Positions 26,261 through 35,372 of a stretch of 64,000 nucleotides of DNA are shown piece after piece (within the stretch, counting starts at the first letter, position 1; each line of letters starts with the position of its first letter). The notes beneath the pieces are model-generated. The model saw only the letters and a list, made by a program, of their open reading frames with translations. It searched no databases and was not told where the DNA came from. Origin of the DNA: Pseudonocardia kunmingensis (lineage in GTDB: Bacteria > Actinomycetota > Actinomycetes > Mycobacteriales > Pseudonocardiaceae); contig NZ_VFPA01000001.1 in NCBI RefSeq assembly GCF_006716445.1, positions 1,054,001 through 1,118,000 of the forward strand, written 5' to 3'. A program made the translations under genes and the position numbers.

Positions 26261-26651
26261 CGCGGGCCTCCCGCCGCACGAGGGGACGGCGCCAGACGGC
26301 GACGAACTGCACGACGAGCGCGGCGACGGTCAGCACGCCCAACGGGAGGTGCAGCCACAGCGCGCCGTCCAGGCCGGCGAAGTACTGCACGGTCTCGGCC
26401 ACCACCACCGCCGTGGTGGCCAGGAACGGCCACGCCCGGCCCAGCCGCACCCAGACCGCGATCGCCGCGATCACCTGCAGGTAGCCGATGGACGTGACCA
26501 CGTCGGCGCCGAGCGCGTGCCAGCGCAGGCCGTCGAAGTCGCCGGTCAGGTACACCCCGGCGAACACCGGCTGGCCGAGGATCGCCAGCACGTGCGCGCT
26601 GACGACGGCCCGGAACAGCCACGCGGGCGATCCCGGGAAGCGGGTGGTCAT
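26253..26651 (-). CDS. Four-helix membrane protein, partner of multicopper oxidase
   Basis: The 132-residue integral membrane protein has four hydrophobic helices (about 13-33, 45-65, 70-90 and 95-118) and a basic C-terminus. The ATG at 26651 is chosen because AGGAGG lies about 10 bp upstream; a longer frame to 26687 has no such site. It overlaps the multicopper oxidase start by eight bases, so the pair is an operon and the protein may help oxidase maturation or electron delivery. No family name is recognised with confidence. It is divergent from the LysR regulator. Confidence 0.7.
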   Translation of the reverse strand: MTTRFPGSPAWLFRAVVSAHVLAILGQPVFAGVYLTGDFDGLRWHALGADVVTSIGYLQVIAAIAVWVRLGRAWPFLATTAVVVAETVQYFAGLDGALWLHLPLGVLTVAALVVQFVAVWRRPLVRREARGA

Positions 26652-26757
26652 GCGGTGTGTCCTCCTGTGCTTTCCCGATGCGAGCACCCGCGACGCTATG
26701 CCCGTGTTGTCATCATGTCTAAGATCAGTATCGCTATGAGGCTATGACTCAGGAGGC

Positions 26758-27648
26758 ATGGTGGAGCTGAACTCGCTCAGGCAGTTCCTGGTGGTGGCGC
26801 GGCTGGAGCACCTGAGCCGGGCGGCCGAGGAGCTCCGCGTCGCCCAGCCGTCGCTGAGCCGCACCATCGCCCGGCTGGAGGGCGAACTGGGCACACCGCT
26901 GTTCGACCGGAGCGGCCGGCTCCGGCTCAACGACACGGGCCGGCTCTTCCGCGACCACGTCGAGCGTTCCCTCGGAGAGCTCGACGCGGGGCGCCGCGCC
27001 GTCGCCGAGGCCGCCGACGAGGGCGTCGGCTCCGTGCGGCTGGTGTCGGAGACCTTCCTCACGCTCACCGGTCCGGTCGCGGCCTACAAGCGAGCCCATC
27101 CCGCCGTCGAGATCGAGCTCCACTGGGCGCCCGCCGAGGACATGGCACGCCGCCTGCGGGCGCAGGACGTGGACCTGTGCGTCGCCTCGCAGCCGATCCG
27201 CGCCGACGGCCTGGAATCGACCCAGCTGTTCGACGAGGCGGTGGGCGTGGGCACGCCACTGGACCACCCGCTCGCGGCGCGCACGTCCGTGGGGGTCGAC
27301 GAGCTCGTCGACCAGCCCTTCGTCACCGCCCGCGAGGGGCACTGGGTGCGGCGGCTGCACGACCGCCTCTTCGCCGGCAGCGCGCTCGCACCGAAGATCG
27401 TCTGCGAGAGCGACGAGCCCAGCGCCATCGCGGACCTCATCGGCGCGGGACTCGGCATCGGCCTCGTGCCGGCCTTCGCCCGCCGCAGCGTCGCGCGCGC
27501 CCCGCTCGCGTGGATCCCCGTCGACAGCCCCGACTGCCGTCGCACGGTCACGCTGTACTGGGGCGCCGACAGCCACCTGTCGAGCGCCGCGCGGCGGATG
27601 CGCTCCACCATCACGGGCTGGAACTGGGCCGCCGGCGAACCGGGGTGA
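26758..27648 (+). CDS. LysR-family transcriptional regulator
   Basis: The 296-residue regulator has an N-terminal winged helix (LRQFLVVARLEHLSRAAEEL, then AQPSLSRTIARLE) and a periplasmic-binding-like effector domain from about residue 90 (VRLVSETFLT ... LVDQPFVTAREG ... IGAGLGIGLVPAFA). LysR proteins commonly control a divergent target; here that is the membrane protein / multicopper oxidase operon 106 bp away. AGGAGG (26751-26756) lies very close to the ATG at 26758, so the GTG at 26761 may be the real start. The intergenic stretch is unusually AT-rich for the window. Confidence 0.9.
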   Translation: MVELNSLRQFLVVARLEHLSRAAEELRVAQPSLSRTIARLEGELGTPLFDRSGRLRLNDTGRLFRDHVERSLGELDAGRRAVAEAADEGVGSVRLVSETFLTLTGPVAAYKRAHPAVEIELHWAPAEDMARRLRAQDVDLCVASQPIRADGLESTQLFDEAVGVGTPLDHPLAARTSVGVDELVDQPFVTAREGHWVRRLHDRLFAGSALAPKIVCESDEPSAIADLIGAGLGIGLVPAFARRSVARAPLAWIPVDSPDCRRTVTLYWGADSHLSSAARRMRSTITGWNWAAGEPG

Positions 27649-27658
27649 GGAGTGCGCC

Positions 27659-28570
27659 TCAGCCCGTCATCCACGAGCGGAGCTTGTCGGGGTTGCGCAC
27701 CGCCCAGATGCGCGTGATCCGGTCGCCCTCCACCTGGAAGGCCGCCACCGTCACGGTGACGCCGTCGCGCTGCACGACCAGGCCTGGCCTGCCGTTGACC
27801 GTGCGCTCCAGGATCGTCTGGTCGCGCAGCCGGCCGGCGAGCCGGACCAGGGAGCGCACGATCCGCTCGGCGCCCTCGATCGGGTGGAGCGCGGTGCTGA
27901 CCAGGCCACCGCCGTCGGCGGTCGCCCTGACGTCGGGGTCGAGGAGACCGATGAGGGCGTCGATGTCCCCGGCCTCCCAGGCCTGCTTGAAGCTCCTGAC
28001 GACAGCGGCCTGCCTCGAGGCCGGGGCCGCGGGTGCCTGCGCGGCGCGGATGCGGCGGCGGGCGGAGGAGGCCAGCTGGCGGCACGCCGCCGGAGTCCGG
28101 CCGACGATCTCCGCCACTTCGGCGAAGGGGTAGCGGAAGACGTCGTGCAGGACGAACGCGACGCGCTCGGCGGGGGTCATCGCATCGAGCACGACGAGGA
28201 AGGCCATGGTGACCGACTCGTCGAGGGTGATCCGGTCGGCCGGATCGATGCTCCGCCCGTCCGATCGTCCGCCCCGCCACTCCGCCGGCTCGGGCAGCGG
28301 CTCCGGGATCCACTCGCCCACGTAGGTCTCCCGCCGGACGCGTGCCGAGGAGAGCACGTTGAGGCACAGGCGGCTCGCGACGGTGCTCAGCCAGGCGCCC
28401 GGGGACTCGATCGCGTCCTGCTGCTGCCGGGACATGGCGTAGAAGCGGGCGTAGGTCTCCTGGACGACGTCCTCGGCGTCGGCGAGGGAGCCGAGGAGCC
28501 GGTACGCCAGGTTGGTCAGCTGACGGCGCTCGCCCGTGATCGCGCTCAGGCCTGGCTCGGACGTGGTCAT
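27659..28570 (-). CDS. ECF RNA polymerase sigma factor with SnoaL-like C-terminus (ECF41/SigJ type)
   Basis: The 303-residue protein combines sigma region 2 (LTNLAYRLLGSLADAEDVVQ), region 4 (LTPAERVAFVLHD ... EIVGRTPAACRQLASSARRR) and a roughly 110-residue NTF2/SnoaL-like C-terminal domain ending IWAVRNPDKLRSWM. That layout defines ECF41 (SigJ-like) factors, where the C-terminal domain controls activity in place of an anti-sigma factor. ECF41 genes are typically adjacent to a carboxymuconolactone decarboxylase, oxidoreductase or epimerase gene, matching the divergent FAD oxidoreductase. The ATG at 28570 fits the family N-terminus. The canonical ECF41 promoter motif was not found in the shared 132-bp gap. 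Confidence 0.9.
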   Translation of the reverse strand: MTTSEPGLSAITGERRQLTNLAYRLLGSLADAEDVVQETYARFYAMSRQQQDAIESPGAWLSTVASRLCLNVLSSARVRRETYVGEWIPEPLPEPAEWRGGRSDGRSIDPADRITLDESVTMAFLVVLDAMTPAERVAFVLHDVFRYPFAEVAEIVGRTPAACRQLASSARRRIRAAQAPAAPASRQAAVVRSFKQAWEAGDIDALIGLLDPDVRATADGGGLVSTALHPIEGAERIVRSLVRLAGRLRDQTILERTVNGRPGLVVQRDGVTVTVAAFQVEGDRITRIWAVRNPDKLRSWMTG

Positions 28571-28628
28571 CGTGTCCTCGACTCCCTCGGTCGCCTTCTC
28601 CCCCGTTCGACAGGACAGCGCAGCGAAC

Positions 28629-28651
28629 TGTGAGGTCCGCGCCGGCTCACA
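28629..28651. promoter_or_regulatory. Inverted repeat between ECF41 sigma gene and oxidoreductase
   Basis: TGTGAG (28629-28634) and CTCACA (28646-28651) form a perfect 6-bp dyad with an 11-bp spacer in the divergent promoter region. It may be an operator. It does not match the TGTCACA / CGTC motif expected for ECF41 promoters. Confidence 0.3.
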
Positions 28652-28702
28652 TCGCGACGTCCTGCGTTGTCGGACCGGTGAGACCGAGAAGGGAACCCCA
28701 CC

Positions 28703-29896
28703 ATGCCCACACCGGCACGCCCCACGTCCCACCAGGTCGTCGTCATCGGCGGCGGCTACGCCGGAGCGGTCGCGGCCAACCGGCTGCGGATGCGCGACGA
28801 CGTCGACGTCACCCTCGTCAACCCCCGCCCGATGTTCGTCGACCGGATCCGGCTCCACCAGGTCGTGGCCGGCACCGGCGAGGCCGGCGTGGACTACGGC
28901 ACGCTGCTGGGCGAGGGCGTCCACCTGGTCGTCGACGACGTCACGTGCCTCGACACCGCCGCCCGCGCCGTACGGCTGTCGTCGGGCCGCGCACTCGGCT
29001 ACGACTACGTCGTGTACGCGGTCGGCAGTACCGGGGCGACCCCGCCGACGGTGCCCGGCGCGGCGGAGCTCGCCCACTGCATCGCCGAGTGGGAGCCCGC
29101 GCAGCGGCTGCGCGCCAGGCTGGCCGAGCTCCCCTCCGATGCTCCGATCATCGTGGTCGGCGCCGGGCTGACCGGCATCGAGACGGCATCCGAGCTGGCC
29201 GAGCAGGGTAGGCGGGTCACGCTGGTGTGCGGCGGCGTCCTGGCGCCCTCGGTGGCCGCGCGGGCGCGCCGATCCGTGGCCGGGTGGCTGTCCCGGCACC
29301 GCGTCGCCGTGCTCGAGGCCGCTGTGGTGGCCGAGGTCCGGTCCGACGCGGTCGTCCTCGCCGACGGCACGGTGCACCCGAGCGCGCTGACGATCTGGGC
29401 GGCCGGTTTCGGCGTGCCGGGACTGGCGACGGCGAGCGGGCTGCGCACCGACGAGCTCGGCCGGCTGCGCACCGACGAGACGCTGACCAGCGTCGACGAC
29501 ACCCGGATCGTGGCGGCCGGAGACGCTGCCGCACCGTCGGGCCTCCCGCTGCGGATGAGCGCCCAGGCCGCCGCGCCGCTGGGGGCGCAGGCCGCCGACA
29601 CCGTGCTGAGCCGCATCGCGGGAACCGAGCCTGCCGAGATCGACCTCGGCTTCGTCGGGTCGTGCGTCAGCCTCGGCCGCAGCGCAGGCGTGCGACAGCT
29701 CGCCCGCAAGGACGACACCCCGGTGGACTTCTCCTTCGGAGGCCGCGCCGGCGCCGCGTACAAGGAGCTCACCTGCAAGCTCGGGGTGTGGAAGATCCGC
29801 CGCGAGGCCCGCAGGCCGGGGTCCCTGCTGTGGGCCAAGGGCGGTCGGCGTGCCGGGCGGACGCCCTCCGACCTGCGGGCGGACACCTCCCCGTGA
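28703..29896 (+). CDS. FAD-dependent NAD(P)H oxidoreductase (NDH-2-like)
   Basis: The 397-residue flavoprotein has two Rossmann motifs, VVVIGGGYAGAVAA near residue 11 for FAD and IIVVGAGLTGIETA near residue 150 for NAD(P)H, and a late FAD motif (IVAAGDAAAPSG). The fold is that of type II NADH dehydrogenases and related ferredoxin or AIFM2-like reductases. It lacks a clear C-terminal membrane anchor, so it may be peripheral or soluble. As the ECF41 partner gene it is probably the target of the divergent sigma factor. AGAAGGGA precedes the ATG. A strong terminator hairpin follows. Confidence 0.88.
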   Translation: MPTPARPTSHQVVVIGGGYAGAVAANRLRMRDDVDVTLVNPRPMFVDRIRLHQVVAGTGEAGVDYGTLLGEGVHLVVDDVTCLDTAARAVRLSSGRALGYDYVVYAVGSTGATPPTVPGAAELAHCIAEWEPAQRLRARLAELPSDAPIIVVGAGLTGIETASELAEQGRRVTLVCGGVLAPSVAARARRSVAGWLSRHRVAVLEAAVVAEVRSDAVVLADGTVHPSALTIWAAGFGVPGLATASGLRTDELGRLRTDETLTSVDDTRIVAAGDAAAPSGLPLRMSAQAAAPLGAQAADTVLSRIAGTEPAEIDLGFVGSCVSLGRSAGVRQLARKDDTPVDFSFGGRAGAAYKELTCKLGVWKIRREARRPGSLLWAKGGRRAGRTPSDLRADTSP

Positions 29897-29920
29897 CCAC
29901 CGGCCGTCGACGACAGTGAC

Positions 29921-29946
29921 GGGGGGCCGGCACGGGCCGGCCCTCC
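29921..29946. terminator. Bidirectional hairpin between oxidoreductase and nrdJ
   Basis: GGGGGGCCGGC (29921-29931) pairs with GCCGGCCCTCC (29936-29946), with one G-U pair, around a 4-nt loop. It lies between convergent genes and can end both transcripts. Confidence 0.75.
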
Positions 29947-29968
29947 GCCGCCGTCGCGACTCCCGGGA

Positions 29969-32812
29969 TCAGCTGCAGCCGCTGGTGGAGCCGCAGCCCT
30001 CGCACAGGTAGCACGAGCCCGCGGGGCGCATCTTCGTGCCGCAGGTCATGCACAGCGGCGCGTCGGCGGCCTTGCCCAGCCGCAGCTCCAGCAGCTCCGT
30101 GGAGCTGCCCACCTCGACCGGGGCGGCGGTCGACGCGGCCGGCTCGGCCGCCCGCTCGGCGGCGGGTGCGGCGTCGACCGTGGAGCGCAGGGCCTCCATG
30201 TCGACCTCGCCCGTGCCGTAGTCGGTGCTCGCGACCTGCGCGGTGCGCTCCTCCGCGGAGAAGATGCCCAGCTCGGCCCGCTTCTCGTACGGCAGGTGGT
30301 CCAGGGCGAGCCTGCGGAACAGGTAGTCCAGCACGCTCGTGGCGATCCGCACGTCCGGGTCGTCGGTCATCCCCGCGGGCTCGAAGCGCAGGTTCGAGAA
30401 CTTCGAGACGTAGAACTCCAGCGGGATGCCGTACTGCAGGCCCACCGAGATCGACATCGAGAACGCGTCCATCACACCGGCCAGCGTGGAGCCCTGCTTG
30501 CCGAGCTTGACGAAGATCTCGCCGAGGCCGTTGTCGGGGTACGAACCCGCAGTGAGGTAGCCCTCGGCACCGCCGACGGTGAACGACACGGTCTCGCTCG
30601 GGCGCTTCTTCGGCAGGCGCCTGCGCACCGGGCGGGCCTCGACGGGGGCCGCCGCCTCGACGGTGGCCGTGTCGGCCTTCCTGGCCTCCTTGCCCGCCGA
30701 CAGCGGCTGGCCCACCTTGCAGTTGTCGCGGTAGATCGCGAGCGCCTTGAGCCCGAGGCGCCAGCCCTCGAGGTAGATCCGCTCGACGTCCTCGACGGTG
30801 GCCGCCTCCGGCATGTTGACCGTCTTGGAGATCGCGCCGGACAGGAACGGCTGCACCGCGGCCATCATCCGCACGTGACCCATCGGCGCGATGGACCGCT
30901 CCCCCATCGCGCAGTCGAACACCTCGTAGTGCTCCGGACGCAGGCCGGGGGCGTCGATGACGTGACCGTGCTCGGCGATGTACTCGACGATCGCCTCGAC
31001 CTGCTCGGCCTGGTAGCCCAGCTTCACGAGCGCGCGCGGCACCGTCTGGTTGACGATCTGCATCGAACCGCCGCCGACCAGCTTCTTGAACTTGACCAGC
31101 GCCAGGTCCGGCTCGATCCCGGTGGTGTCGCAGTCCATCATCAGGCCGATCGTGCCGGTGGGGGCCAGCACCGACGCCTGGGCGTTGCGCCAGCCGTTGC
31201 GGTCACCGACCGCGAGGCACTCCTTCCAGGCGAGCGTGGCCAGCTTGTGGACCGGGCTGCTCGCCGGGAAGGTGCGCACGTCGTCGTTCGCCGCGGCGTG
31301 CTTGCGCATGACGCGCTGGTGCGCGTCGGCGTTGCGGGTGTAGCCCTCGTACGGGCCGACGACACCGGCCAGCTCGGCCGACCGCTTGTAGGCGGCGCCG
31401 GTCATCAGCGACGTGATCGCGGCCGCGAGCGCCTGCCCGCCCTCGGAGTCGTAGGCGTGCCCGGTGGCCATCAGCAGCGCGCCGAGGTTGGCGTAGCCGA
31501 TGCCCAGCTGGCGGAACTTGCGCGTGGTGTCGGCGATCGGGTCCGTCGGGAAGTCGGCGAAGCAGATCGAGATGTCCATCGCCGTGATGATCAGCTCGAC
31601 GGCCCGCTGGAACCGGGCCCCGTCGAACTGCCCGTCGTCACCGAGGAACTTCAGCAGGTTCAGCGAGGCGAGGTTGCAGCTGGAGTTGTCCAGGTGCATG
31701 TACTCCGAACACGGGTTGGACGCGGAGATCCGGCCCGACTCGGGGCAGGTGTGCCAGTCGTTGATGACCCCGTCGTACTGGATGCCGGGGTCCGCGCACT
31801 CCCACGCCGCCTGGGCGATGGTGCGGAACAGCTTGCGCGCCCCGACCCGCTCGATCACCTCGCCCGACATCCGGCCGCGGAGGCCGAAGTCGGTGTCGTC
31901 CTCGACCGCACGCATGAACTCGTCGGTGACGCGCACCGAGTTGTTGGCGTTCTGGTACTGCACCGACGTGATGTCGGAGCCGCCGAGGTCCATGTCGAAG
32001 CCCGCGTCGCGCAGCACGCGGATCTTCGCCTCCTCCTTGGCCTTGGTGGCGACGAACTCCTCGATGTCGGGGTGGTCGACGTCGAGGACGACCATCTTCG
32101 CGGCCCGCCGGGTGGCCCCGCCGGACTTGATGGTGCCCGCGCTGGCGTCGGCGCCGCGCATGAACGAGACCGGCCCGGAGGCCGTGCCGCCCGAGGACAG
32201 CAGCTCCTTGGAGGAGCGGATGCGAGAGAGGTTGAGGCCGGCGCCCGAGCCGCCCTTGAAGATCAGCCCCTCCTCGCGGTACCAGTTGAGGATCGACTCC
32301 ATCGTGTCGTCGACCGCGAGGATGAAGCACGCGCTGACCTGCTGCGGGCTCGACGTCCCGACGTTGAACCACACCGGCGAGTTGAAGCTGAAGACCTGGT
32401 GCAGCAGCATCCAGGTGAGCTCGTGGGCGAAGACCTCGGCGTCCTGCTCGGTGGCGAAGTAGCCGTTCTCGACCCCGGCGCGGTGGTAGACCCCCACCAC
32501 CCGGTCGATCAGCTGACGCAGGCTGGACTCGCGCTGCGGCGACCCGGCGGCCCCGCGGAAGTACTTGCTGGTGACGATGTTGGTGGCGTTGATCGACCAG
32601 AAGTCCGGGAACTCGACGCCGCGCTGCTCGAAGTTGACCGTGCCGTCGCGCCAGTTCGTCATGACGACGTCCCGGCGCTCCCAGGTGACCTCGTCGTAGG
32701 GGTGCACACCGGCGGTGGTGTACAGCCGCTCCACGGTGAGCCCGGCCTGCTTCCCCGCCTTGCCGGTGCTCCTCTTCCCTCGTCCGGTCGCGGTTCCGAC
32801 GGTCTCGGTCAT
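29969..32812 (-). CDS. nrdJ: Adenosylcobalamin-dependent ribonucleotide reductase (class II)
   Basis: NrdJ converts ribonucleotides to deoxyribonucleotides using a cobalamin-derived radical, so it works without oxygen. The 947-residue protein shows an N-terminal YDEVTWERRD, a core SACFILAVDDTMESI, active-site NPCSEYMHLDNSSCNLASLN, APTGTIGLMMDCDTTGIEPD, and a C-terminal zinc-ribbon or redox tail with CMTCG and CYLCEGC cysteine pairs. The ATG at 32812 starts the expected basic N-terminus (MTETVGTATGRGKR). It lies downstream of nrdR with a 256-bp gap and is very likely under NrdR control. No cobalamin riboswitch was recognised in the gap. Confidence 0.96.
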   Translation of the reverse strand: MTETVGTATGRGKRSTGKAGKQAGLTVERLYTTAGVHPYDEVTWERRDVVMTNWRDGTVNFEQRGVEFPDFWSINATNIVTSKYFRGAAGSPQRESSLRQLIDRVVGVYHRAGVENGYFATEQDAEVFAHELTWMLLHQVFSFNSPVWFNVGTSSPQQVSACFILAVDDTMESILNWYREEGLIFKGGSGAGLNLSRIRSSKELLSSGGTASGPVSFMRGADASAGTIKSGGATRRAAKMVVLDVDHPDIEEFVATKAKEEAKIRVLRDAGFDMDLGGSDITSVQYQNANNSVRVTDEFMRAVEDDTDFGLRGRMSGEVIERVGARKLFRTIAQAAWECADPGIQYDGVINDWHTCPESGRISASNPCSEYMHLDNSSCNLASLNLLKFLGDDGQFDGARFQRAVELIITAMDISICFADFPTDPIADTTRKFRQLGIGYANLGALLMATGHAYDSEGGQALAAAITSLMTGAAYKRSAELAGVVGPYEGYTRNADAHQRVMRKHAAANDDVRTFPASSPVHKLATLAWKECLAVGDRNGWRNAQASVLAPTGTIGLMMDCDTTGIEPDLALVKFKKLVGGGSMQIVNQTVPRALVKLGYQAEQVEAIVEYIAEHGHVIDAPGLRPEHYEVFDCAMGERSIAPMGHVRMMAAVQPFLSGAISKTVNMPEAATVEDVERIYLEGWRLGLKALAIYRDNCKVGQPLSAGKEARKADTATVEAAAPVEARPVRRRLPKKRPSETVSFTVGGAEGYLTAGSYPDNGLGEIFVKLGKQGSTLAGVMDAFSMSISVGLQYGIPLEFYVSKFSNLRFEPAGMTDDPDVRIATSVLDYLFRRLALDHLPYEKRAELGIFSAEERTAQVASTDYGTGEVDMEALRSTVDAAPAAERAAEPAASTAAPVEVGSSTELLELRLGKAADAPLCMTCGTKMRPAGSCYLCEGCGSTSGCS

Positions 32813-33068
32813 GCTCTCCCTCTCCTTGCGCGCGCCCCGGCGGGCTGGGGTCCGCCGGGGTCGCGGTGCTGCGGTGCGGCTGGTGCTGGCGGCTGTGCTC
32901 GTGCTCGGCGGTACTCGTGCTCGGCTGTGCGGTGACCGTGCCGTCGCAGGCGGACGAACCGCCGCGATCGGCGGCACGGCTCGACGCCGATGGGCGTCGA
33001 TGGGTGGCGCATGACGGGGACGTGGCGATCGGCCGGCGTGTGCCGGACCGGTCGAACAGGCGGACCGA

Positions 33069-33533
33069 TCAGCCCGGCGGGTCGGCCCCTGGTGGTCTGC
33101 GCAGGTCGGCGATCTCCTTCTCGAAGTCCTCGATGGAGGAGAACGAGCGGTAGACGCTGGCGAAGCGCAGGTAGGCCACCTCGTCGAGATCGCGGAGCGG
33201 ACCGAGGATGGCCAGGCCGACCTCGTGGCTGGGGATCTCGGCGGTGCCGCCCGCGCGGACGGCCTCCTCCACCCGGTGGGCGAGCTGCTGGAGCGCGTCC
33301 TCGTCGACCGGCCGCCCCTGGCAGGCCCTCCGCACGCCGCTGACGACCTTCTCGCGGCTGAACGGCTCGGTGACACCACTGCGCTTCACCACGGCGAGCA
33401 CGGGCTCCTCGACCGTCGTGAACCGCCTGCCGCACGCCGCGCAGGACCTCCTGCGGCGCGTGGCCTGGCCGTCGTCGACCTCCCGGGAGTCGATCACCCG
33501 GCAGTCCGAGTGGCGGCAGAACGGGCAGCGCAT
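33069..33533 (-). CDS. nrdR: Transcriptional repressor NrdR
   Basis: The 154-residue repressor of ribonucleotide reductase genes binds ATP/dATP as its signal. It has an N-terminal zinc ribbon ([17 protein letters not shown], then [10 protein letters not shown]) followed by an ATP-cone ([20 protein letters not shown]). The ATG at 33533 is preferred over the longer frame because the zinc ribbon starts there and AGGAGGGGGAG lies just upstream. It heads the nrdR-nrdJ unit. Possible NrdR boxes are upstream at 33577-33601. Confidence 0.97.
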   Translation of the reverse strand: MRCPFCRHSDCRVIDSREVDDGQATRRRRSCAACGRRFTTVEEPVLAVVKRSGVTEPFSREKVVSGVRRACQGRPVDEDALQQLAHRVEEAVRAGGTAEIPSHEVGLAILGPLRDLDEVAYLRFASVYRSFSSIEDFEKEIADLRRPPGADPPG

Positions 33534-33576
33534 CGGCACTCTCCCCCTCCTGCAGAACCCCACCTCTAGACGAACG

Positions 33577-33601
33577 ACACGAGTGTAACCACAAGATGTG
33601 G
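33577..33601. promoter_or_regulatory. Candidate NrdR-box dyads upstream of nrdR
   Basis: ACACGAGTGT (33577-33586) and CCACAAGATGTGG (33589-33601) are two adjacent dyads 44-68 bp upstream of the nrdR start. The second resembles the ACA-NNN-TGT core of NrdR boxes, but the usual spacing of about 31 bp between paired boxes is not met, so the call is tentative. Confidence 0.35.
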
Positions 33602-33692
33602 GGCCGAGGGAAGCAGGACACCCCTATCGGTGCCGACGTGTCGTCCGAACGGGACGAACCCCCTCAGAGCACCGCGGGACGGCCGCGCAGTG

Positions 33693-34151
33693 TCAGCCGG
33701 AGGTCACTCTCAGCACCTGCCCGAGCCCCGGCAGCACCGGAGTGAGGGAGCCGCCCGTGACGGTCTGCTCGACGGGAGCGACCCGCGCGGGGACCTCGGC
33801 CGAGCGCTGCGCCGCGACCGCGTCGGCCAGCAGGCCGAGCCCGGCCACCGCGACGGCGGCGCCCAGCGCGACGGCCAGCCCGGCCAGCACCCGGCGAACC
33901 CGCAGGCGCACCCCGCCCGCGGGCACCACGGCGAGCGGGCGCCGGACGAGCACCCGCACCCCCGGCACCGGGTGCCGCAGCGGCGCCGACCGCCGCACCC
34001 GCGGCCGCTCGGCCTCCGCGGGCCGCACCCGGACCGGCACGACGCCCGGACGGACCGGCCGGGGCCCGCTGGCCCGCCTGCGCGGCGCGTGCCGCCGCTC
34101 CCCTGCCCGCCGGTCCTGGACCGGGCGCCCGCTCACCTCGTGCTCGTGCAT
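33693..34151 (-). CDS. Small single-pass membrane protein divergent from lexA, probable SOS-induced division inhibitor
   Basis: The 152-residue protein has a long arginine- and proline-rich cytoplasmic N-terminus (about 1-85), one transmembrane helix (about 88-115, VLAGLAVALGAAVAVAGLGL) and a short extracytoplasmic tail. In mycobacteria the gene in this place (Rv2719c/ChiZ) and in corynebacteria (DivS) is SOS-induced and blocks division; both keep a basic tail plus one helix. Here the LysM domain of the mycobacterial form is absent, closer to DivS layout. An SOS-box-like site ends 36 bp upstream of its ATG. The function is inferred from position, topology and operator, not sequence identity. 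GGAGGCGG precedes the ATG. Confidence 0.65.
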   Translation of the reverse strand: MHEHEVSGRPVQDRRAGERRHAPRRRASGPRPVRPGVVPVRVRPAEAERPRVRRSAPLRHPVPGVRVLVRRPLAVVPAGGVRLRVRRVLAGLAVALGAAVAVAGLGLLADAVAAQRSAEVPARVAPVEQTVTGGSLTPVLPGLGQVLRVTSG

Positions 34152-34186
34152 TTCGCCGCCTCCGCTTCTCCCGCTTGGCGCGAGCC

Positions 34187-34201
34187 TGAACAAGTGTTCG
34201 A
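34187..34201. promoter_or_regulatory. SOS box (LexA operator) for the divergent membrane gene
   Basis: TGAACAAGTGTTCGA fits the actinobacterial LexA consensus tCGAAC-RNRY-GTTYGa with one mismatch. It lies 36 bp upstream of the start of the small membrane protein gene and about 200 bp from lexA. Confidence 0.85.
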
Positions 34202-34265
34202 ACGAACGTCTGTGCGATGTCTACCACCACGGTCCGACAGAAATCGAGAAATGCGGGCGTGTCGT

Positions 34266-34280
34266 TCGAACATGTGTTTG
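34266..34280. promoter_or_regulatory. SOS box (LexA operator) for lexA
   Basis: TCGAACATGTGTTTG matches the LexA consensus CGAAC-RNRY-GTTYG fully. It lies about 120 bp upstream of the lexA ATG, as expected for lexA autoregulation. Confidence 0.88.
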
Positions 34281-34399
34281 GCGACGAGCCCGATCGGGGC
34301 TACCGTCGTCCGCGACGAGGCGTGGGCGCCCTCATCCCGGCGCCCCACCCACACCCCAGCGGGCGGCCTGCGCCGCCCACGACGAGGAGGCGCGAGCAG

Positions 34400-35179
34400 A
34401 TGGCACGGGACGAGCCCGGCACCGGTACCCGCCGCAAGGCCGGCCCCGACACCCCCGACGCCACGCGGGGTCGCTCCGCCACGGCCCGGGTGAGCACGTT
34501 CCCCGACCCGCCCACCGAACCCGCCGGGCTCACACCGCGGCAGCGCAAGGTGCTCGAGGTGATCCGCGACTGGGTCGAGCGGTTCGGCTACCCGCCCAGC
34601 GTGCGGGAGATCGGCGACGCCGTCGGCCTCACGTCCACGTCCTCGGTGCACCACCAGCTGCGCACCCTGGAGCGGAAGGGCTACCTGCGCCGCGACCCCA
34701 ACCGCACCCGCGCCGTCGACGTCCGGGGGCCCGAGGACGTCGCGGAGGTCCCCGCGGCTGCCGCCACCGGCACCGAGGACGCCGCGGGCGACGACCTGCA
34801 CCCCGCGCCCGCCTTCGTCCCCCTGCTGGGCAACATCGCGGCCGGTGGCCCGATCCTGGCCGAGCAGGCCGTCGAGAGCGTGTTCCCGCTTCCCCGGGAG
34901 ATCGTCGGCGAGGGCACGCTGTTCCTGCTGAACGTCCGCGGCGACTCGATGATCGAGGCGGCCATCACCGACGGCGACTGGGTCGTCGTGCGCCAGCAGC
35001 CGGTGGCCGAGAACGGCGAGATCGTCGCGGCCATGATCGACGGCGAGGCCACGGTCAAGACCCTGAAGCGCCGCGACGGCGGCATCTGGCTCATGCCGGC
35101 CAACCCCGCCTACGACCCGATCCCCGGCGACGACGCCACGATCCTGGGCCGGGTGGTGGCGGTGATGCGGCGGCTGTAG
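34400..35179 (+). CDS. lexA: SOS repressor LexA
   Basis: LexA represses DNA-damage genes and cleaves itself when RecA filaments form. The 259-residue protein has a roughly 45-residue disordered N-terminal extension common in actinomycetes, a winged helix ([20 protein letters not shown], then [19 protein letters not shown]), the Ala-Gly cleavage site in [12 protein letters not shown] near residue 146, and the Ser-Lys dyad in GDSMIEAAI and ATVKTLKR. The ATG at 34400 follows GAGGAGG at 10 bp; longer in-frame starts run through the SOS box and are unlikely. It converges with the beta-propeller gene. Confidence 0.97.
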   Translation: MARDEPGTGTRRKAGPDTPDATRGRSATARVSTFPDPPTEPAGLTPRQRKVLEVIRDWVERFGYPPSVREIGDAVGLTSTSSVHHQLRTLERKGYLRRDPNRTRAVDVRGPEDVAEVPAAAATGTEDAAGDDLHPAPAFVPLLGNIAAGGPILAEQAVESVFPLPREIVGEGTLFLLNVRGDSMIEAAITDGDWVVVRQQPVAENGEIVAAMIDGEATVKTLKRRDGGIWLMPANPAYDPIPGDDATILGRVVAVMRRL

Positions 35180-35203
35180 GCCCGCGTCACCGAGTGCGGC
35201 CGC

Positions 35204-35280
35204 ATCTCGGCCGTCGCACACACCTCGGTGCCGTGGCACACACCCCCTGTCGTGTGTGCGAGGGCGCCGACCTGTGTGCG
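35204..35280. repeat. CACACAC-rich repeats with hairpin after lexA
   Basis: Three copies of a CGCACACAC/GTGTGTGCG-type word occur between lexA and the convergent beta-propeller gene. GCACACAC (35236-35243) and GTGTGTGC (35252-35259) form a perfect 8-bp stem with an 8-nt loop that could act as a bidirectional terminator. Confidence 0.6.
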
Positions 35281-35372
35281 GCTCTCATCGAAACACGTGC
35301 GAGCCCCACGCGCGTCTGCCGCGGCACTCCCCCGGCCCAGCCGGCCGTGCAGGCGCACCACCGGCACGCGGA

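Noticed and set aside
28571..28702. ECF41 promoter motif (TGTCACA with CGTC)
   Set aside because: Only partial matches with wrong spacing were found on either strand.
32813..33068. Cobalamin riboswitch in the nrdR-nrdJ gap
   Set aside because: No B12-box-like sequence could be found. The gap holds only short GAGCACGAG-type repeats.
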